The notes beneath the pieces were generated by a model. That model saw only the letters and a list, made by a program, of their open reading frames with translations, made no database searches and was not told the DNA's origin. From CAZKNF01 sp964554105 (GTDB lineage Bacteria; Bacteroidota; Rhodothermia; Rhodothermales; VXPQ01): 41,824 nucleotides of DNA. The stretch covers positions 1 to 41,824 of the forward strand of contig CAZKNF010000030.1 of assembly GCA_964554105.1 (NCBI GenBank), written 5' to 3'. The position numbers and the translations under genes are program-made. Positions 1-8,917 of the stretch are shown here, one piece after another. The stretch's first letter is position 1, and the number at the start of each line of letters is the position of its first letter.

Positions 1-1
1 G

Positions 2-550
2 TTCCTCGGAGCGACTCCCATAGGATTCGCCTTCTCAAGCATGCCTCCCGACGTGCCTACGTGGGGTCCGGAGTTCAAGCGGGTCCTCCACGAATACTAC
101 ACACGAACGATGACGGTGAATGGCCACACCACGTCGCTGCCACTGGAGACCAACAACATTTCCCTGCATCCGAATCTTAAAGACAAATGGGGTCGGCCGG
201 CGATTCGTGTGACGTACAAAGACCATCCCGATGACCTGGCAATCAGCCAATTCTTTCTCGATCGCGGAGTCGATCTTCTCGAAGCGGCCGGAGCTCGGAA
301 GGTGTGGACGACGCCCGTGCAGGAAACGAGCGTCGGGGCTCACTTGCTGGGTACCTGCCGGATGGGCCACGATGCAGACCAGTCGGTCGTCGATCCATAC
401 CACCGCTCGCATGATGTCCGCAATCTGTTCATCGTAGACGGCAGCAGCTTTGTTACGTCGGGACGCGGTCAGCCGACGATGACGATTCAGGCCCTGGCGT
501 TCCGAGCCGCCGACCACATATCCGAGTTTGCCCGTCAGGGTGATATATAG
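2..550 (+). CDS. GMC family oxidoreductase, C-terminal part (5' end outside window)
   Basis: The frame is open from the first bases, so only the C-terminal ~182 residues are present. The sequence shows the GMC_oxred_C signature: AHLLGTCRMG (His codon at 341), VVDP, then NLFIVDGSSF and a PTMTIQALAFRAADHI tail. GMC enzymes are FAD-dependent and oxidise alcohols or sugars; the conserved His before GTCRMG belongs to the active site. The second active-site position, usually Asn or His before PT, appears to be Gln (codon 470-472, GRGQPT). The N-terminal FAD-binding domain and any signal peptide lie outside the window, so location and substrate cannot be judged. Bacterial relatives of this C-terminal type often act on gluconate or glucosides. 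The family call is secure; the substrate is open. Confidence 0.9.
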   Translation, partial: FLGATPIGFAFSSMPPDVPTWGPEFKRVLHEYYTRTMTVNGHTTSLPLETNNISLHPNLKDKWGRPAIRVTYKDHPDDLAISQFFLDRGVDLLEAAGARKVWTTPVQETSVGAHLLGTCRMGHDADQSVVDPYHRSHDVRNLFIVDGSSFVTSGRGQPTMTIQALAFRAADHISEFARQGDI

Positions 551-681
551 GGTGCCTCTTCCTGATCACTGCCGGCTTTCACGCCACGTGGATGATTATC
601 ATCCGCAAACTGGTATTTAATCGACCGTTTCAGGAATATGCCCACCCACGACTTCCCACCCCACCAGATCCATCCATCCCA

Positions 682-1518
682 ATGAACCGCTGGACTCTAC
701 TCTTCTGTGTATTCGTACTGCCGTTTGTATCGCTGGCGGCGCAGCCCGCCACGCCTGTCGAGGAGTGGACGGGTAAGACCGTTTTGCTTATCGGTGCACA
801 TCCCGATGACGACTCGCAGTCGCACGCGACCCTTTCTATGCTCAGGGCAAACGGCAACGATGTTTATGTGATGCTTCTTACCCTTGGTAATGTGGGCACC
901 AAAGATCCGGATCTCTCGCGCATCGAACTGGCGAAAATCCGTCGCCAGGAGGAGCTCGATGCACTATCGGAATTGGGCATCGCCGAGGAGAACTACATCA
1001 ATCTAGGCTATGATGACGGACGGCTCGAATACGCAGACCGTGAAGAGATCGTAGAGAGGATCGTATTCCACATACGAAGCCTCCGGCCGAATGTAGTGAT
1101 GGCTTTCGATCCTGGACAGGGTGGCCAGCGCTGGCACAAAGCCGATCACCGATCCGCATCCTATCTGGCCGCCGATGCCGCTCGCGCCGCCGAGTGGCCG
1201 CTGGTTTATCCCGGCCATCTCGTCAACCACGATCTGGAGCCGTATCAAATAGAGGAGTATCTCTTCTACGACACGGCGGAGCCGAACACATGGGTCGACA
1301 TTAGCGGGTACGTCGACGATAAGATCAATGCTGCCGCGCGGTACGTCAGCCAATGGGGACCTGAGGGGCAGAACAAGTACGAAGGGCCGACGATGACTCC
1401 GGAGCAGGAGTCTACGGTGAAGGAACGCCTGCGAAATAGCCGTGTTCGCGAAAAAGACGGCACGCCGGTGGAACCGTTTCGCTATTACACCGGCCCGCCG
1501 GACGGCATCGGACGGTAG
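682..1518 (+). CDS. secreted PIG-L family deacetylase
   Basis: PIG-L/LmbE proteins are metal-dependent deacetylases of N-acetylglucosaminyl and related substrates. The start at 682 is chosen because it begins a signal peptide (MNRWTLLFCVFVLPFVSLAA, then QPATP), whereas the in-frame ATG at 592 adds 30 residues without secretion character. The protein is then 278 residues. Near the N-terminus is the metal and catalytic motif AHPDDD (about residues 39-44), and a later RWHKADHR (about 151-157) supplies the third histidine in place of the usual HPDH. The exported form suggests a role on an extracellular or periplasmic amino sugar or glycoside. It stands alone between two other plus-strand genes, with more than 100 bases on each side. 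The substrate is not deducible. Confidence 0.88.
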   Translation: MNRWTLLFCVFVLPFVSLAAQPATPVEEWTGKTVLLIGAHPDDDSQSHATLSMLRANGNDVYVMLLTLGNVGTKDPDLSRIELAKIRRQEELDALSELGIAEENYINLGYDDGRLEYADREEIVERIVFHIRSLRPNVVMAFDPGQGGQRWHKADHRSASYLAADAARAAEWPLVYPGHLVNHDLEPYQIEEYLFYDTAEPNTWVDISGYVDDKINAAARYVSQWGPEGQNKYEGPTMTPEQESTVKERLRNSRVREKDGTPVEPFRYYTGPPDGIGR

Positions 1519-1637
1519 GCACGGCTGGTGATTCGCCGGATTTGCGGCTTCCGGGTCAGCACTGAAACATTCCGTCAAGCGCTACGGAAAAGGGATCGTT
1601 CACACCCCTTTCTGAACCCGCAGGTGCACCCGAGAAC

Positions 1638-2651
1638 ATGAGTCGATTCGTACCATTCGTATTATTCGTCCTGATCACCACAAGCGCACAGGCCCAGAGC
1701 GTTGATCTCACTATAAATGATTTCGGATTGAGCATCGGAGATTCCCGGCGCGTAAACGGCGTACGCATGAATTTTCGAGACCGCAACCTGCGGGAGGTCA
1801 ACGGGCTCAATCTCACGCTCTGGAACCCCCTGGAACCCGTGCGTGGACGCGTGAACGGTATTGCGCTAGGATTGCCGATGACCGGATTACGGGTAATCAA
1901 CGGGCTGGGCGTCGGCCTCTTCGGCGTTAGTGCGGATGAATCCGCCCGCGGCGTCGTCGTAGGCGGCCTCGGGGCCGGCGGCGGCCAGGATCTGGTTGGG
2001 ATCTCGGTGGGAGGTCTAGGTGTCGGCAGTGGTCGCGATAGCAAGGGCGTGACAATCGGAGGGCTCGGCGCCGGCAGCGGCCGCGATATGATCGGGCTTG
2101 CAATCGGCGGGATCGGCGTCGGGACCGGACGTGATGCGCGTGGTGTACTTGCCGGACTCATCGGCGCGGGCGCAGGTGGGGACCTCGAGGGCATCGGCTT
2201 CGGCGGACTCGCCATCGGGGCGGGGGGCGACGTCGCTGGCATAATGGTCGGAGGTCTTGGCGTCGGCGCCGGAGGCGACATCACCGGGCTCACCATCGGA
2301 GGAGCCGGAATCGGTGCAGGCGGGACCATCCGCGGCGCTGCGATCGGCGGCCTCGGCGTCGGTGCACCGGCGATGCGTGGATTGATCCTCTCAGGTGTTG
2401 CGGCCGGCGGCGTCGATGTAGTCGGTGCTGTCATTGCACCGGCCTATTTCCGAATCGAAGAATCCGGCCGGATGAAGGGCCTCAGTATCTCTGCGTTCAA
2501 TTACATCCGTGGCGAGCAGATCGGAGTATCTATAGGAATTTTGAACATCGCGCGCGAACTCAACGGGCTACAGATCGGCCTGCTCAACTACGCGAAAAAT
2601 AATCCCCGCGGCTTGAAGATGCTTCCATTGGTAAACGCACACTTCGACTGA
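1638..2651 (+). CDS. secreted glycine-rich repeat protein, resembling LA_2272 family surface repeat proteins
   Basis: This is a 337-residue exported protein with a signal peptide ending at AQAQ near residue 20. Residues ~109-252 hold nine consecutive 16-residue units of the pattern GGLGVGxGRDxxGLxI, with hydrophobic residues at fixed positions, as in a solenoid or beta-roll. The flanks carry degenerate versions (INGLGVGLFGVS; LNGLQIGLLNYAKNNP). The C-terminal GLQIGLLNYA...LPLVNAHFD end is, from memory, typical of proteins annotated as the LA_2272 surface-repeat family in Leptospira and Bacteroidota. The function of that family is unknown; an outer-surface or outer-membrane location is an inference. 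The repeats are protein-level and the DNA units have diverged, so recent expansion is unlikely. The next gene begins shortly after. Confidence 0.72.
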   Translation: MSRFVPFVLFVLITTSAQAQSVDLTINDFGLSIGDSRRVNGVRMNFRDRNLREVNGLNLTLWNPLEPVRGRVNGIALGLPMTGLRVINGLGVGLFGVSADESARGVVVGGLGAGGGQDLVGISVGGLGVGSGRDSKGVTIGGLGAGSGRDMIGLAIGGIGVGTGRDARGVLAGLIGAGAGGDLEGIGFGGLAIGAGGDVAGIMVGGLGVGAGGDITGLTIGGAGIGAGGTIRGAAIGGLGVGAPAMRGLILSGVAAGGVDVVGAVIAPAYFRIEESGRMKGLSISAFNYIRGEQIGVSIGILNIARELNGLQIGLLNYAKNNPRGLKMLPLVNAHFD

Positions 2652-2718
2652 GTTAGAATCCATGCCTTCCAGACGGTCTCGGGCCGTCCGCCTGCCTACA
2701 ACAAGACACCCTGCACCC

Positions 2719-3585
2719 ATGCAAGATCTGTCAACCATCCACGAACCGATAACCGAGCTTTACGAGAGGGGGGACACGGACCGATACCGTCTTTCTGACG
2801 AGCAGGTCGCATTTTTTCACGAGAACGGTTACATCGCCGGTATACCCGTGCTGAACGACCACCAGGTCGAGCGACTTCGCACGGAACTCGAGGACTTCTT
2901 CAACCCGTCCCACGAAGGCCGCGAGCTCTGGTACGAGTACCACACGAATGAATCGAGCGATCCTGACAGCGTGCTTTTCCACGCACTCGGTGCATGGCGA
3001 CTCAGGCCGGGATTTCATGACATGCTGTGGAATCCCGCCTTCACCGTGCCGGCGTCACAGCTTCTCGGAGGAGCCGTTCGCTTCTGGCACGATCAGTTGT
3101 TTTGCAAGCCCGCAAGGCACGGAGGCGTGGTAGCCTGGCACCAGGACTACTCCTACTGGACGCGAACCAAGCCCATGGCGCATCTCACATGTTGGGTTGG
3201 ACTCGACGATGCCACGGTGGATAACGGCTGCGTACACTACATTCCCGGGAGCCATAAGTGGGATCTCCTGCCGGCGACGGGACTCGCCGACAATATGGAG
3301 GCCATTCAAGCGGTGCTCACGGACGAGCAGAAGGCCGAGTTCAATCCAACCGCAATCGAGCTAAAGCGGGGAGAAGCCACGTTCCACCATCCCTTGATGG
3401 TACACGGATCGTATGAGAATAGGACGAACCGGCCACGCCGCGCATTCGTCATCAATGCATTCCGCGACGGTGTACGTTCTGCCAAGGACGAGTCGCTGCT
3501 GCAAGGGGTGCCGGCGATTCCCGAAGGCGAGCAGATGCGCGGTCAGTACTTTCCATTACTCTATGACCCTGCACGAGAGAATTGA
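2719..3585 (+). CDS. phytanoyl-CoA dioxygenase (PhyH) family protein
   Basis: This is a Fe(II)/2-oxoglutarate-dependent oxygenase fold protein of 288 residues when started at 2719 (MQDLSTIHEP); an upstream in-frame ATG at 2662 adds a poorly conserved arginine-rich stretch. The HxD metal motif is visible as AWHQDYSYW (about H141/D143), and the distal histidine is in HHPLMVHGSYEN (about H229), followed by NRPRRAF with the likely 2-oxoglutarate-binding arginine. There is no signal peptide, so it is probably cytoplasmic. Its stop codon directly abuts the ATG of the next gene (Dabb), which implies co-transcription and probably coupled translation. Family members hydroxylate diverse small molecules; the substrate here is unknown. 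Confidence 0.87.
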   Translation: MQDLSTIHEPITELYERGDTDRYRLSDEQVAFFHENGYIAGIPVLNDHQVERLRTELEDFFNPSHEGRELWYEYHTNESSDPDSVLFHALGAWRLRPGFHDMLWNPAFTVPASQLLGGAVRFWHDQLFCKPARHGGVVAWHQDYSYWTRTKPMAHLTCWVGLDDATVDNGCVHYIPGSHKWDLLPATGLADNMEAIQAVLTDEQKAEFNPTAIELKRGEATFHHPLMVHGSYENRTNRPRRAFVINAFRDGVRSAKDESLLQGVPAIPEGEQMRGQYFPLLYDPAREN

Positions 3586-3981
3586 ATGAAAATGATGAAG
3601 ATGACCGCATACGTCGTCCTGCTCGCAGCCGTTACGGCCGTAACTGTATCCGCCCAGGTACCCAGCGATGAGCCCGTGCGGCACGTCGTGGCGTTCAAGT
3701 ACAAGGCGAATGCGACGGCTGATCAGATAAGTCGCGTCACCGATGCATTTCGCGCGCTGCAGGACAAGATCCCCGGCATCGTAGCGTTCGAATACGGTAC
3801 GAATCAGAGTCCGGAAGGCCACGACGATGGGTTTACCCATCTCTATCTGGTCACGTTCGAAAACGCTGCCGCAAGGGACGCCTACCTACCCCATCCGGAA
3901 CACGAAAAGTTCGGAGCACTACTTGGCGAGCTGGATATCCTGGAGGATATCTTCGTCATCGACTATGTCCCGATGCCGTAG
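3586..3981 (+). CDS. secreted Dabb (stress-responsive alpha/beta barrel) domain protein
   Basis: This 131-residue protein has a signal peptide (MKMMKMTAYVVLLAAVTAVT, cleaved about VSAQ-VP). The mature part is a single Dabb ferredoxin-like domain: VRHVVAFKYK at the start, FRALQDKIPGIVAFEYGTN in the middle and HLYLVTFENAAARDAYLPHPEHEKF toward the end. Dabb domains form dimeric barrels; functions are diverse and mostly unknown. The ATG begins on the base after the PhyH stop codon, so the two form a tight pair. Exported Dabb proteins are common near secreted sugar-processing genes in Rhodothermota and Planctomycetes, which fits the surroundings, but that is context only. Confidence 0.85.
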   Translation: MKMMKMTAYVVLLAAVTAVTVSAQVPSDEPVRHVVAFKYKANATADQISRVTDAFRALQDKIPGIVAFEYGTNQSPEGHDDGFTHLYLVTFENAAARDAYLPHPEHEKFGALLGELDILEDIFVIDYVPMP

Positions 3982-3986
3982 CGTCG

Positions 3987-5282
3987 TCACGCCCGCCGAA
4001 GCGTAAGAAGGGTGATTTCCGGGGCGATCCCGAGGCGAAGCGGTGGTCCGACCGTGCCGATGCCGCGATTTACGTAGAGAAACTGTGCGGTTGCGGACTC
4101 ACTCGATCGACCATGACGTGGTTCGGCGTAGAGGCCGGCCCAACGGTCGTACGCGACGCGCGCGAGACTCCAGCGCAGCGGCCCGAATTCGAAGCCGATC
4201 TGCCCCCCGTGGGTGTGGCCGCAAAGCATCAGGTCAATGTCGCCGTAGTCCGGACGGACGTGTCCGTCCCAGAATGACGGGTCGTGCGCAAGAAGGATCT
4301 GCGTGCTTTCGTCATCCGGTTCGATGCCCTCAACCGCGCGCGGCAAATCTGCATAATGCTGGTTGAAGCCAGTATTATCGGTTCCGATCAGATGGAGTTG
4401 CGCGCCGTCGATTGTCAACGTTCTGTGCGCATTGATGAGCAATTCTACCGGCGTGGTGCGGATTCTCGGGACGAGTTCGTCGATGCGCGCATAGTGGTCG
4501 TGATTGCCAAGACAGCCGTAGACCCCGAGTTCCGCTTTGAGCTGGTTCAGGGCAGGGAGGATGGTCGGAGTTTCCGCTACGTCATTGTTGACGAAATCGC
4601 CCGTAACAGCGATGAGGTCAGGCTTCAGATCGTTCACAATGGAGACCGCGTCCCACATCGGCCGATCGCTGAAAAACGAGCCCGCGTGCAGATCGGAGAA
4701 CTGCGCGATCGTCATCCCATCGAACGCCCGCGGGAGCCCGACGATGGGTACGTCGATTCGTTTTACTGAAAAGTCGTATAGCGTCCGAAGCACTCCGTAT
4801 CCGGTAGCGACAAACGGTATTGCAGCCGCCGTCCAACCCATTCTGCGAATAAATTCCGCTCGGCTCATTCGACTCACGTCCGAAAGGCCGATTTCGGGTT
4901 CCGGCACACCGACCGCGCGCGCTTCCTTGCTGGATGGACCAAGGAGCCCGTCCTTAAACGAGCGAAAAAGCCATGAGACGGCTCTCGCTGCATCCTTCAC
5001 GACGAGCACGAGCACGATGGGCACTTTAGGCAGATAGTAGATAGCGAAGAACCCGAAGAACATCGCTCGAGCGAGCTTCGGCTCCACCTCCCACCATCGA
5101 TACAGCGCGAAGTACAGCGGAAGGTACAGCGGCATCAGCCACATCGAGGCGCGATAGAGGGGGAGCGTCCATCGGATCGGACGACCTTCCTGATGGACGA
5201 AGCGTCGCCAGTTGCGATATACGTAGAAGTCAAGCGCGAAGAGCGCCGCTGACAGCAGGAGAATGACGGGGACATATCTCAT
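3987..5282 (-). CDS. membrane-anchored metallophosphoesterase
   Basis: The calcineurin-like phosphoesterase domain occupies the C-terminal half of a 431-residue protein. The motifs are SDLHAG (D197, H199), TGDFVNN (D229), GNHDHYA (N260-D262), a histidine near 333 and CGHTHGGQ (H356, H358), giving a complete di-metal site. The N-terminal ~110 residues hold three to four hydrophobic segments, and a further one lies around residues 150-165, resembling YkuE/YaeI-type enzymes. The start at 5282 (MRYVPVILLL) is preferred because the longer open frame up to 5561 overlaps the neighbouring oxidoreductase and has no membrane character. Its 3' end converges on the Dabb gene. The two minus-strand genes here are only 34 bases apart, so it is probably transcribed behind the Gfo/Idh gene. 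The substrate may be a lipid or phosphodiester in the envelope; unknown. Confidence 0.87.
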   Translation of the reverse strand: MRYVPVILLLSAALFALDFYVYRNWRRFVHQEGRPIRWTLPLYRASMWLMPLYLPLYFALYRWWEVEPKLARAMFFGFFAIYYLPKVPIVLVLVVKDAARAVSWLFRSFKDGLLGPSSKEARAVGVPEPEIGLSDVSRMSRAEFIRRMGWTAAAIPFVATGYGVLRTLYDFSVKRIDVPIVGLPRAFDGMTIAQFSDLHAGSFFSDRPMWDAVSIVNDLKPDLIAVTGDFVNNDVAETPTILPALNQLKAELGVYGCLGNHDHYARIDELVPRIRTTPVELLINAHRTLTIDGAQLHLIGTDNTGFNQHYADLPRAVEGIEPDDESTQILLAHDPSFWDGHVRPDYGDIDLMLCGHTHGGQIGFEFGPLRWSLARVAYDRWAGLYAEPRHGRSSESATAQFLYVNRGIGTVGPPLRLGIAPEITLLTLRRA

Positions 5283-5316
5283 CGACTCGACCGTCCGGTC
5301 GCACAAATCGTCCAGA

Positions 5317-6633
5317 TCACCGTTCAAAGGTCCACGGCTCCCGATAGGTGGGCCTGAGCATCGTGTCTGCTTCGGCGTTGTCCACAAAGCGTCTGGCATC
5401 GCCGTCCCAGACGAGCCTGTTGCCCGTGCGGAGTGCGATGTTTCCAAGATGAGCGAAAACCGCTGCATCTCGGCCCATCTCGATCGTGCAGACGGGCTCG
5501 CTGCGATTCCGAACCGATTCGACGAAATCGACGGCGTGCAATCCGTGATTGCTCTCGACACCCTCGACGAAGGGGACGGGCTCCATCAGCAGATCTCCAT
5601 CCTTTTCCTCGGCGATGACCTCCCATCCGCTCCGGTTTACGACGAGCGTACCGTTGTTGCCGATGAAAGCAATGCCGTAGCCGCGATCGTAGTAGCTCTT
5701 GTTTAGTCCGGCGAGATGCTCATAAGCGATCGTGTAATCACCCATGTCGTAAAGCACGCTCAGAGTGTCGGGTGTTTCGATGGCGCGGTCGGCATACGTG
5801 TAGATACCGCCGACTGCAGAGACGGAGCGGGGCGCTGACTGAACGTCCATCGCCCACAGCACGATATCGATCAAATGAACGCCCCAATCCGATAGGAGAC
5901 CGCCGCCGAAATCCCACTGGTGGCGCCAGACACTGTGAAATCGGCTTCGATTGAAAGGCTGATCGGGCGCTGGTCCAAGCCACATGTCGAAATCGACGTG
6001 CGCGGGCGCCGGTTCGTTCGGGACGCGAGGCGATCCCTTTCCATAGTCAAAGAATCCCCAGACCTTCACGAGCCGGACCTCCCCGAGCCTCCCGGATTGC
6101 ACGAAGTCGACGACTTCCTGCCAGTGCTCACCGCTCCGCTGCTGCTGCCCGACCTGCACGATCCGGTCGGTCCGGCGAACGGCCTCTACGAGCGCGTCAC
6201 ATTCAGCAATCGAATTCGCCAGTGGTTTTTCTACATAGACGTCCTTGCCCGCTGCCAACGCGTGGACGGTTTGAAGATAGTGCCAGTGGTCGGGCGTGCC
6301 GATGATGACTGCGTCCAGATTCTCAGCATCGAGCAGCTCGCGAAAATCGCCGAAGATGCGGGGCCGCGCTCCTGCCAGCTCCTCCACGTCGGCAGCGCGC
6401 TGATCGAGCACTTCACTGTCGACGTCGCAGAGCCCGGCGCAGACAACATTCGGCTGTCGGAGGTGCCCGGCGAGGTCCCCCCAGCCCATACTGCGTGCGC
6501 CGATCAATCCGATATGCAGCGTGTCGGCCGGCGAAGCCGACGAAAGGCGGATCCATGGGCCGGTCGCTGCGGCGGAAGCAGCCGCGGCTGCGGCAGCGGA
6601 AGTTTTGATGAAGTCACGGCGGGATCGGGTCAT
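5317..6633 (-). CDS. Tat-exported Gfo/Idh/MocA family oxidoreductase
   Basis: This is a 438-residue NAD(P)-dependent oxidoreductase of the Gfo/Idh/MocA type. The N-terminus carries a twin-arginine export signal (SRRDFIKT followed by an alanine-rich stretch), so the enzyme is probably folded with its cofactor before export. The Rossmann start is HIGLIGARSMGWGDLAG, followed by VVCAGLCDVD; the family EKP motif is present (VEKPLANSIAECDALVEAV), and a substrate-domain stretch contains WRHQWDFGGGLLSDWGVHLIDIVLWAM. Secreted members are abundant in Planctomycetes and Rhodothermota near glycan genes, where they act on glycosides or inositols. A metallophosphoesterase follows 34 bases downstream. It is divergent from the TonB receptor gene, with 164 bases between them. 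Confidence 0.92.
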   Translation of the reverse strand: MTRSRRDFIKTSAAAAAAASAAATGPWIRLSSASPADTLHIGLIGARSMGWGDLAGHLRQPNVVCAGLCDVDSEVLDQRAADVEELAGARPRIFGDFRELLDAENLDAVIIGTPDHWHYLQTVHALAAGKDVYVEKPLANSIAECDALVEAVRRTDRIVQVGQQQRSGEHWQEVVDFVQSGRLGEVRLVKVWGFFDYGKGSPRVPNEPAPAHVDFDMWLGPAPDQPFNRSRFHSVWRHQWDFGGGLLSDWGVHLIDIVLWAMDVQSAPRSVSAVGGIYTYADRAIETPDTLSVLYDMGDYTIAYEHLAGLNKSYYDRGYGIAFIGNNGTLVVNRSGWEVIAEEKDGDLLMEPVPFVEGVESNHGLHAVDFVESVRNRSEPVCTIEMGRDAAVFAHLGNIALRTGNRLVWDGDARRFVDNAEADTMLRPTYREPWTFER

Positions 6634-6797
6634 CGCATCCAGAAAGTGTGTACGAGAGATCGGCCAAAAGATACTATATCGACACTATCGATCAACAGAG
6701 AACAGCCGATGCCGTCGGCGGATGTCGCGCCGCGGAAACGGCATCAGACTTCGTGCGTCTTTAGAACGCAATCTGGCTCAAATCAGCTCCATCGATT

Positions 6798-8819
6798 ATG
6801 GCAGTACGCTTCAGGGCACTGGCTTTCATTCTCGTGCTAGTCAGTATGACATCACCGGTTCGAGCCCAGACCGGGTCGACGGACACTCTCGAAGTAACCC
6901 TTCCTGAGATCACGGTGGATGCCGTGCGGGCCACCGAGACCGCGGCATCGGCGCCCTACGCCGTAAGCGTGCAATCCCGTGATGCCGACGAGTTGTCATT
7001 CAAGCCTACGACCTCCCTGGAGACGGTCCTGCGGTCCCTCCCCGGCGTCTGGGTGCGCGACCGGGGCCATTTCGCACTAGGTGAGAGTATCTCGATCCGC
7101 GGTATGGGTGCGCGCGCCGCGTTCGGGGTGCGGGGCGTTCAGGTGTTGTTGGATGGAATTCCGCTCACGATGCCCGATGGACAGTCGACCCTCGATGTCG
7201 TCGAACCTTCGACGCTGCGGAATACGGAGCTGCTCCGAAGTCCCGCCTCGCTTTTCTGGGGCAACGGAAGTGGCGGTGTGTTATTTCTCTCATCAGCCGC
7301 GCACCCGGCCGAACCTACGCTGCGGCTCAAGGGATTCGGCGGAGCCTACGGGCAGAGAGAAGTTCTTGCAGAAGGTGCCGTTCCCTTCGGCCCAAATCAC
7401 GTTCGTGCCTACGCCTCTCACCTGGCACAGGACGGGTTTCGTGACTACAGCCAGGGCTCCCAGACCCGCCTGGGTGCCACCGGTCGGTTTTTTGTTGGAC
7501 CACAGACGCTGCTTCGCGCCGTAGCCGCAGCTGCCATTCAAGATACCGAACATCCGGGATCGCTGACCGCCGACGAGTTCGCTGCCGACCCGCAGTTGGC
7601 CCGTCCCGGAAATCCGGAGACGGGGAGCGGTAAGGAAAGCACCCACGCACAGGCCGGCCTTACCGTCGAGCATCAGCTTGAATCATCCCTCTTGACGGGT
7701 ACCGTATACGGCATACGACGCCTGCTCGAAAATCCCCTGCCGTTTGCATACATCGACGTCGGTAGAACTGCCGGAGGACTTCGGACCTCTCTCCAGGATC
7801 AACGAGGTCGACTTCAATGGGGATTCGGCGCCGATGCTGGTATGCAGCACGACGTTAGACAGAACTGGAACAACGACGACGGCAACCCCGGAGACGAACT
7901 GGGGCTCGACCAGATCGAAGACGTCGTTTCGGTAGGAGCCTTCGGCTACGCTCGCTATGAGATTGTACCGGATCTCCAGATCACAGGCGGAATTCGGCGC
8001 AGCACCGTGGCATTCGAAATGGACGATCAGCTTCTTGATAATGGCGACGAATCGGGAGACCGTCGTTTTGCCGCATGGAGCCCCTCTGTCGGCGTCTCGT
8101 ATCGGGCCGGATCGACCCTGTTCTTTGCAAACTATGGGACCGCATTCGAAACGCCCACGACCACCGAACTCGTAAATCGCCCAGATATGACAGGGGGATT
8201 CAACGAAGAGCTCGATGCGCAGCTGTCGACAGGCTTTGAGGTAGGCGCTCGTGGCATTCTTCCGGACGGGCAGCTCGAATTCGACGTGGCCGCTTTCTAC
8301 ACGAAAGTGGACGGTCGGCTCGTCTCCTTCACAAACGATCTCGGCCGCGAGTATTTTAGGAACGCCGGAGAGAATACACATCGCGGACTCGAGGTCGCCC
8401 TCAGCTGGCGTCCAATGGACGGCATCGAACTTATCGGATCGTATACGGGAGCACGGTACGTTTTCGAGGAGTCGGAGCTCGACGGGAATGTACTTCCCGG
8501 CGTTCCGGAGCATAAACTATACGCGAGCATCGAAGCGAGCCGAAGTCAATGGTGGCTTCGGACTGAATTCGAAACCGTCAGCGATTATTTCGTGGATGAC
8601 TTGAACACAACCGAGAATGATGCTTATGCCGTCGTAGACCTCTATGTCGGCCACCAGGGCCTCAACCTGGGATCAGCGAATATCAAACCGTTCGTTGCGC
8701 TCCGGAACGCGTTAGACGAGCGCTATAGTGGAACAGTGGTCGTTAATGCCGCCGGTGGCCGGTTCTACGAGCCCTCACCAGGAAGGGCGCTGTTCGGCGG
8801 ACTGCAATTGACACTCTAA
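6798..8819 (+). CDS. TonB-dependent outer-membrane receptor
   Basis: This 673-residue receptor has a signal peptide ending VRAQ near residue 24. The plug domain is recognisable: SLETVLRSLPGVWVRDRGHF, SISIRGMGARAAFGVRGVQV, LLDGIPLTMPDGQSTLDVVE and ELLRSPASLFWGNGSGGVLF, close to FecA-type receptors. The barrel follows, with alternating aromatic strands and a C-terminal strand ending in a hydrophobic residue (LFGGLQLTL), as expected for BAM recognition. Residues DTLEVTLPEITV shortly after the signal may be the TonB box. TonB receptors import siderophores, vitamins or sugars using energy from TonB-ExbBD. No SusD partner, plug-linked carboxypeptidase-like domain or obvious metal-uptake gene is adjacent, so the ligand is undetermined. 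It is divergently arranged with the Gfo/Idh gene. Confidence 0.95.
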   Translation: MAVRFRALAFILVLVSMTSPVRAQTGSTDTLEVTLPEITVDAVRATETAASAPYAVSVQSRDADELSFKPTTSLETVLRSLPGVWVRDRGHFALGESISIRGMGARAAFGVRGVQVLLDGIPLTMPDGQSTLDVVEPSTLRNTELLRSPASLFWGNGSGGVLFLSSAAHPAEPTLRLKGFGGAYGQREVLAEGAVPFGPNHVRAYASHLAQDGFRDYSQGSQTRLGATGRFFVGPQTLLRAVAAAAIQDTEHPGSLTADEFAADPQLARPGNPETGSGKESTHAQAGLTVEHQLESSLLTGTVYGIRRLLENPLPFAYIDVGRTAGGLRTSLQDQRGRLQWGFGADAGMQHDVRQNWNNDDGNPGDELGLDQIEDVVSVGAFGYARYEIVPDLQITGGIRRSTVAFEMDDQLLDNGDESGDRRFAAWSPSVGVSYRAGSTLFFANYGTAFETPTTTELVNRPDMTGGFNEELDAQLSTGFEVGARGILPDGQLEFDVAAFYTKVDGRLVSFTNDLGREYFRNAGENTHRGLEVALSWRPMDGIELIGSYTGARYVFEESELDGNVLPGVPEHKLYASIEASRSQWWLRTEFETVSDYFVDDLNTTENDAYAVVDLYVGHQGLNLGSANIKPFVALRNALDERYSGTVVVNAAGGRFYEPSPGRALFGGLQLTL

Positions 8820-8917
8820 CGAGGTCACCGTGCGAACGCTCTTCACCGGCGAATTATGCTTATTCAGACATCCCGTTCAGTTGAACACTCTCTTCTAGCC
8901 AATCATACAGCCATCCC

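Noticed and set aside
1556..2434. Long proline/arginine-rich open frame on the minus strand opposite the repeat protein
   Set aside because: It is the antisense reading of the glycine-rich repeats; its composition is an artefact and it has no start context or homology.
5283..5561. Upstream extension of the metallophosphoesterase reading frame
   Set aside because: It overlaps the Gfo/Idh coding region in another frame and has low-complexity, non-homologous sequence.
7683..8513. 276-codon minus-strand open frame inside the TonB receptor gene
   Set aside because: The plus-strand receptor is clearly real and continuous; the antisense frame shows no recognisable domain.
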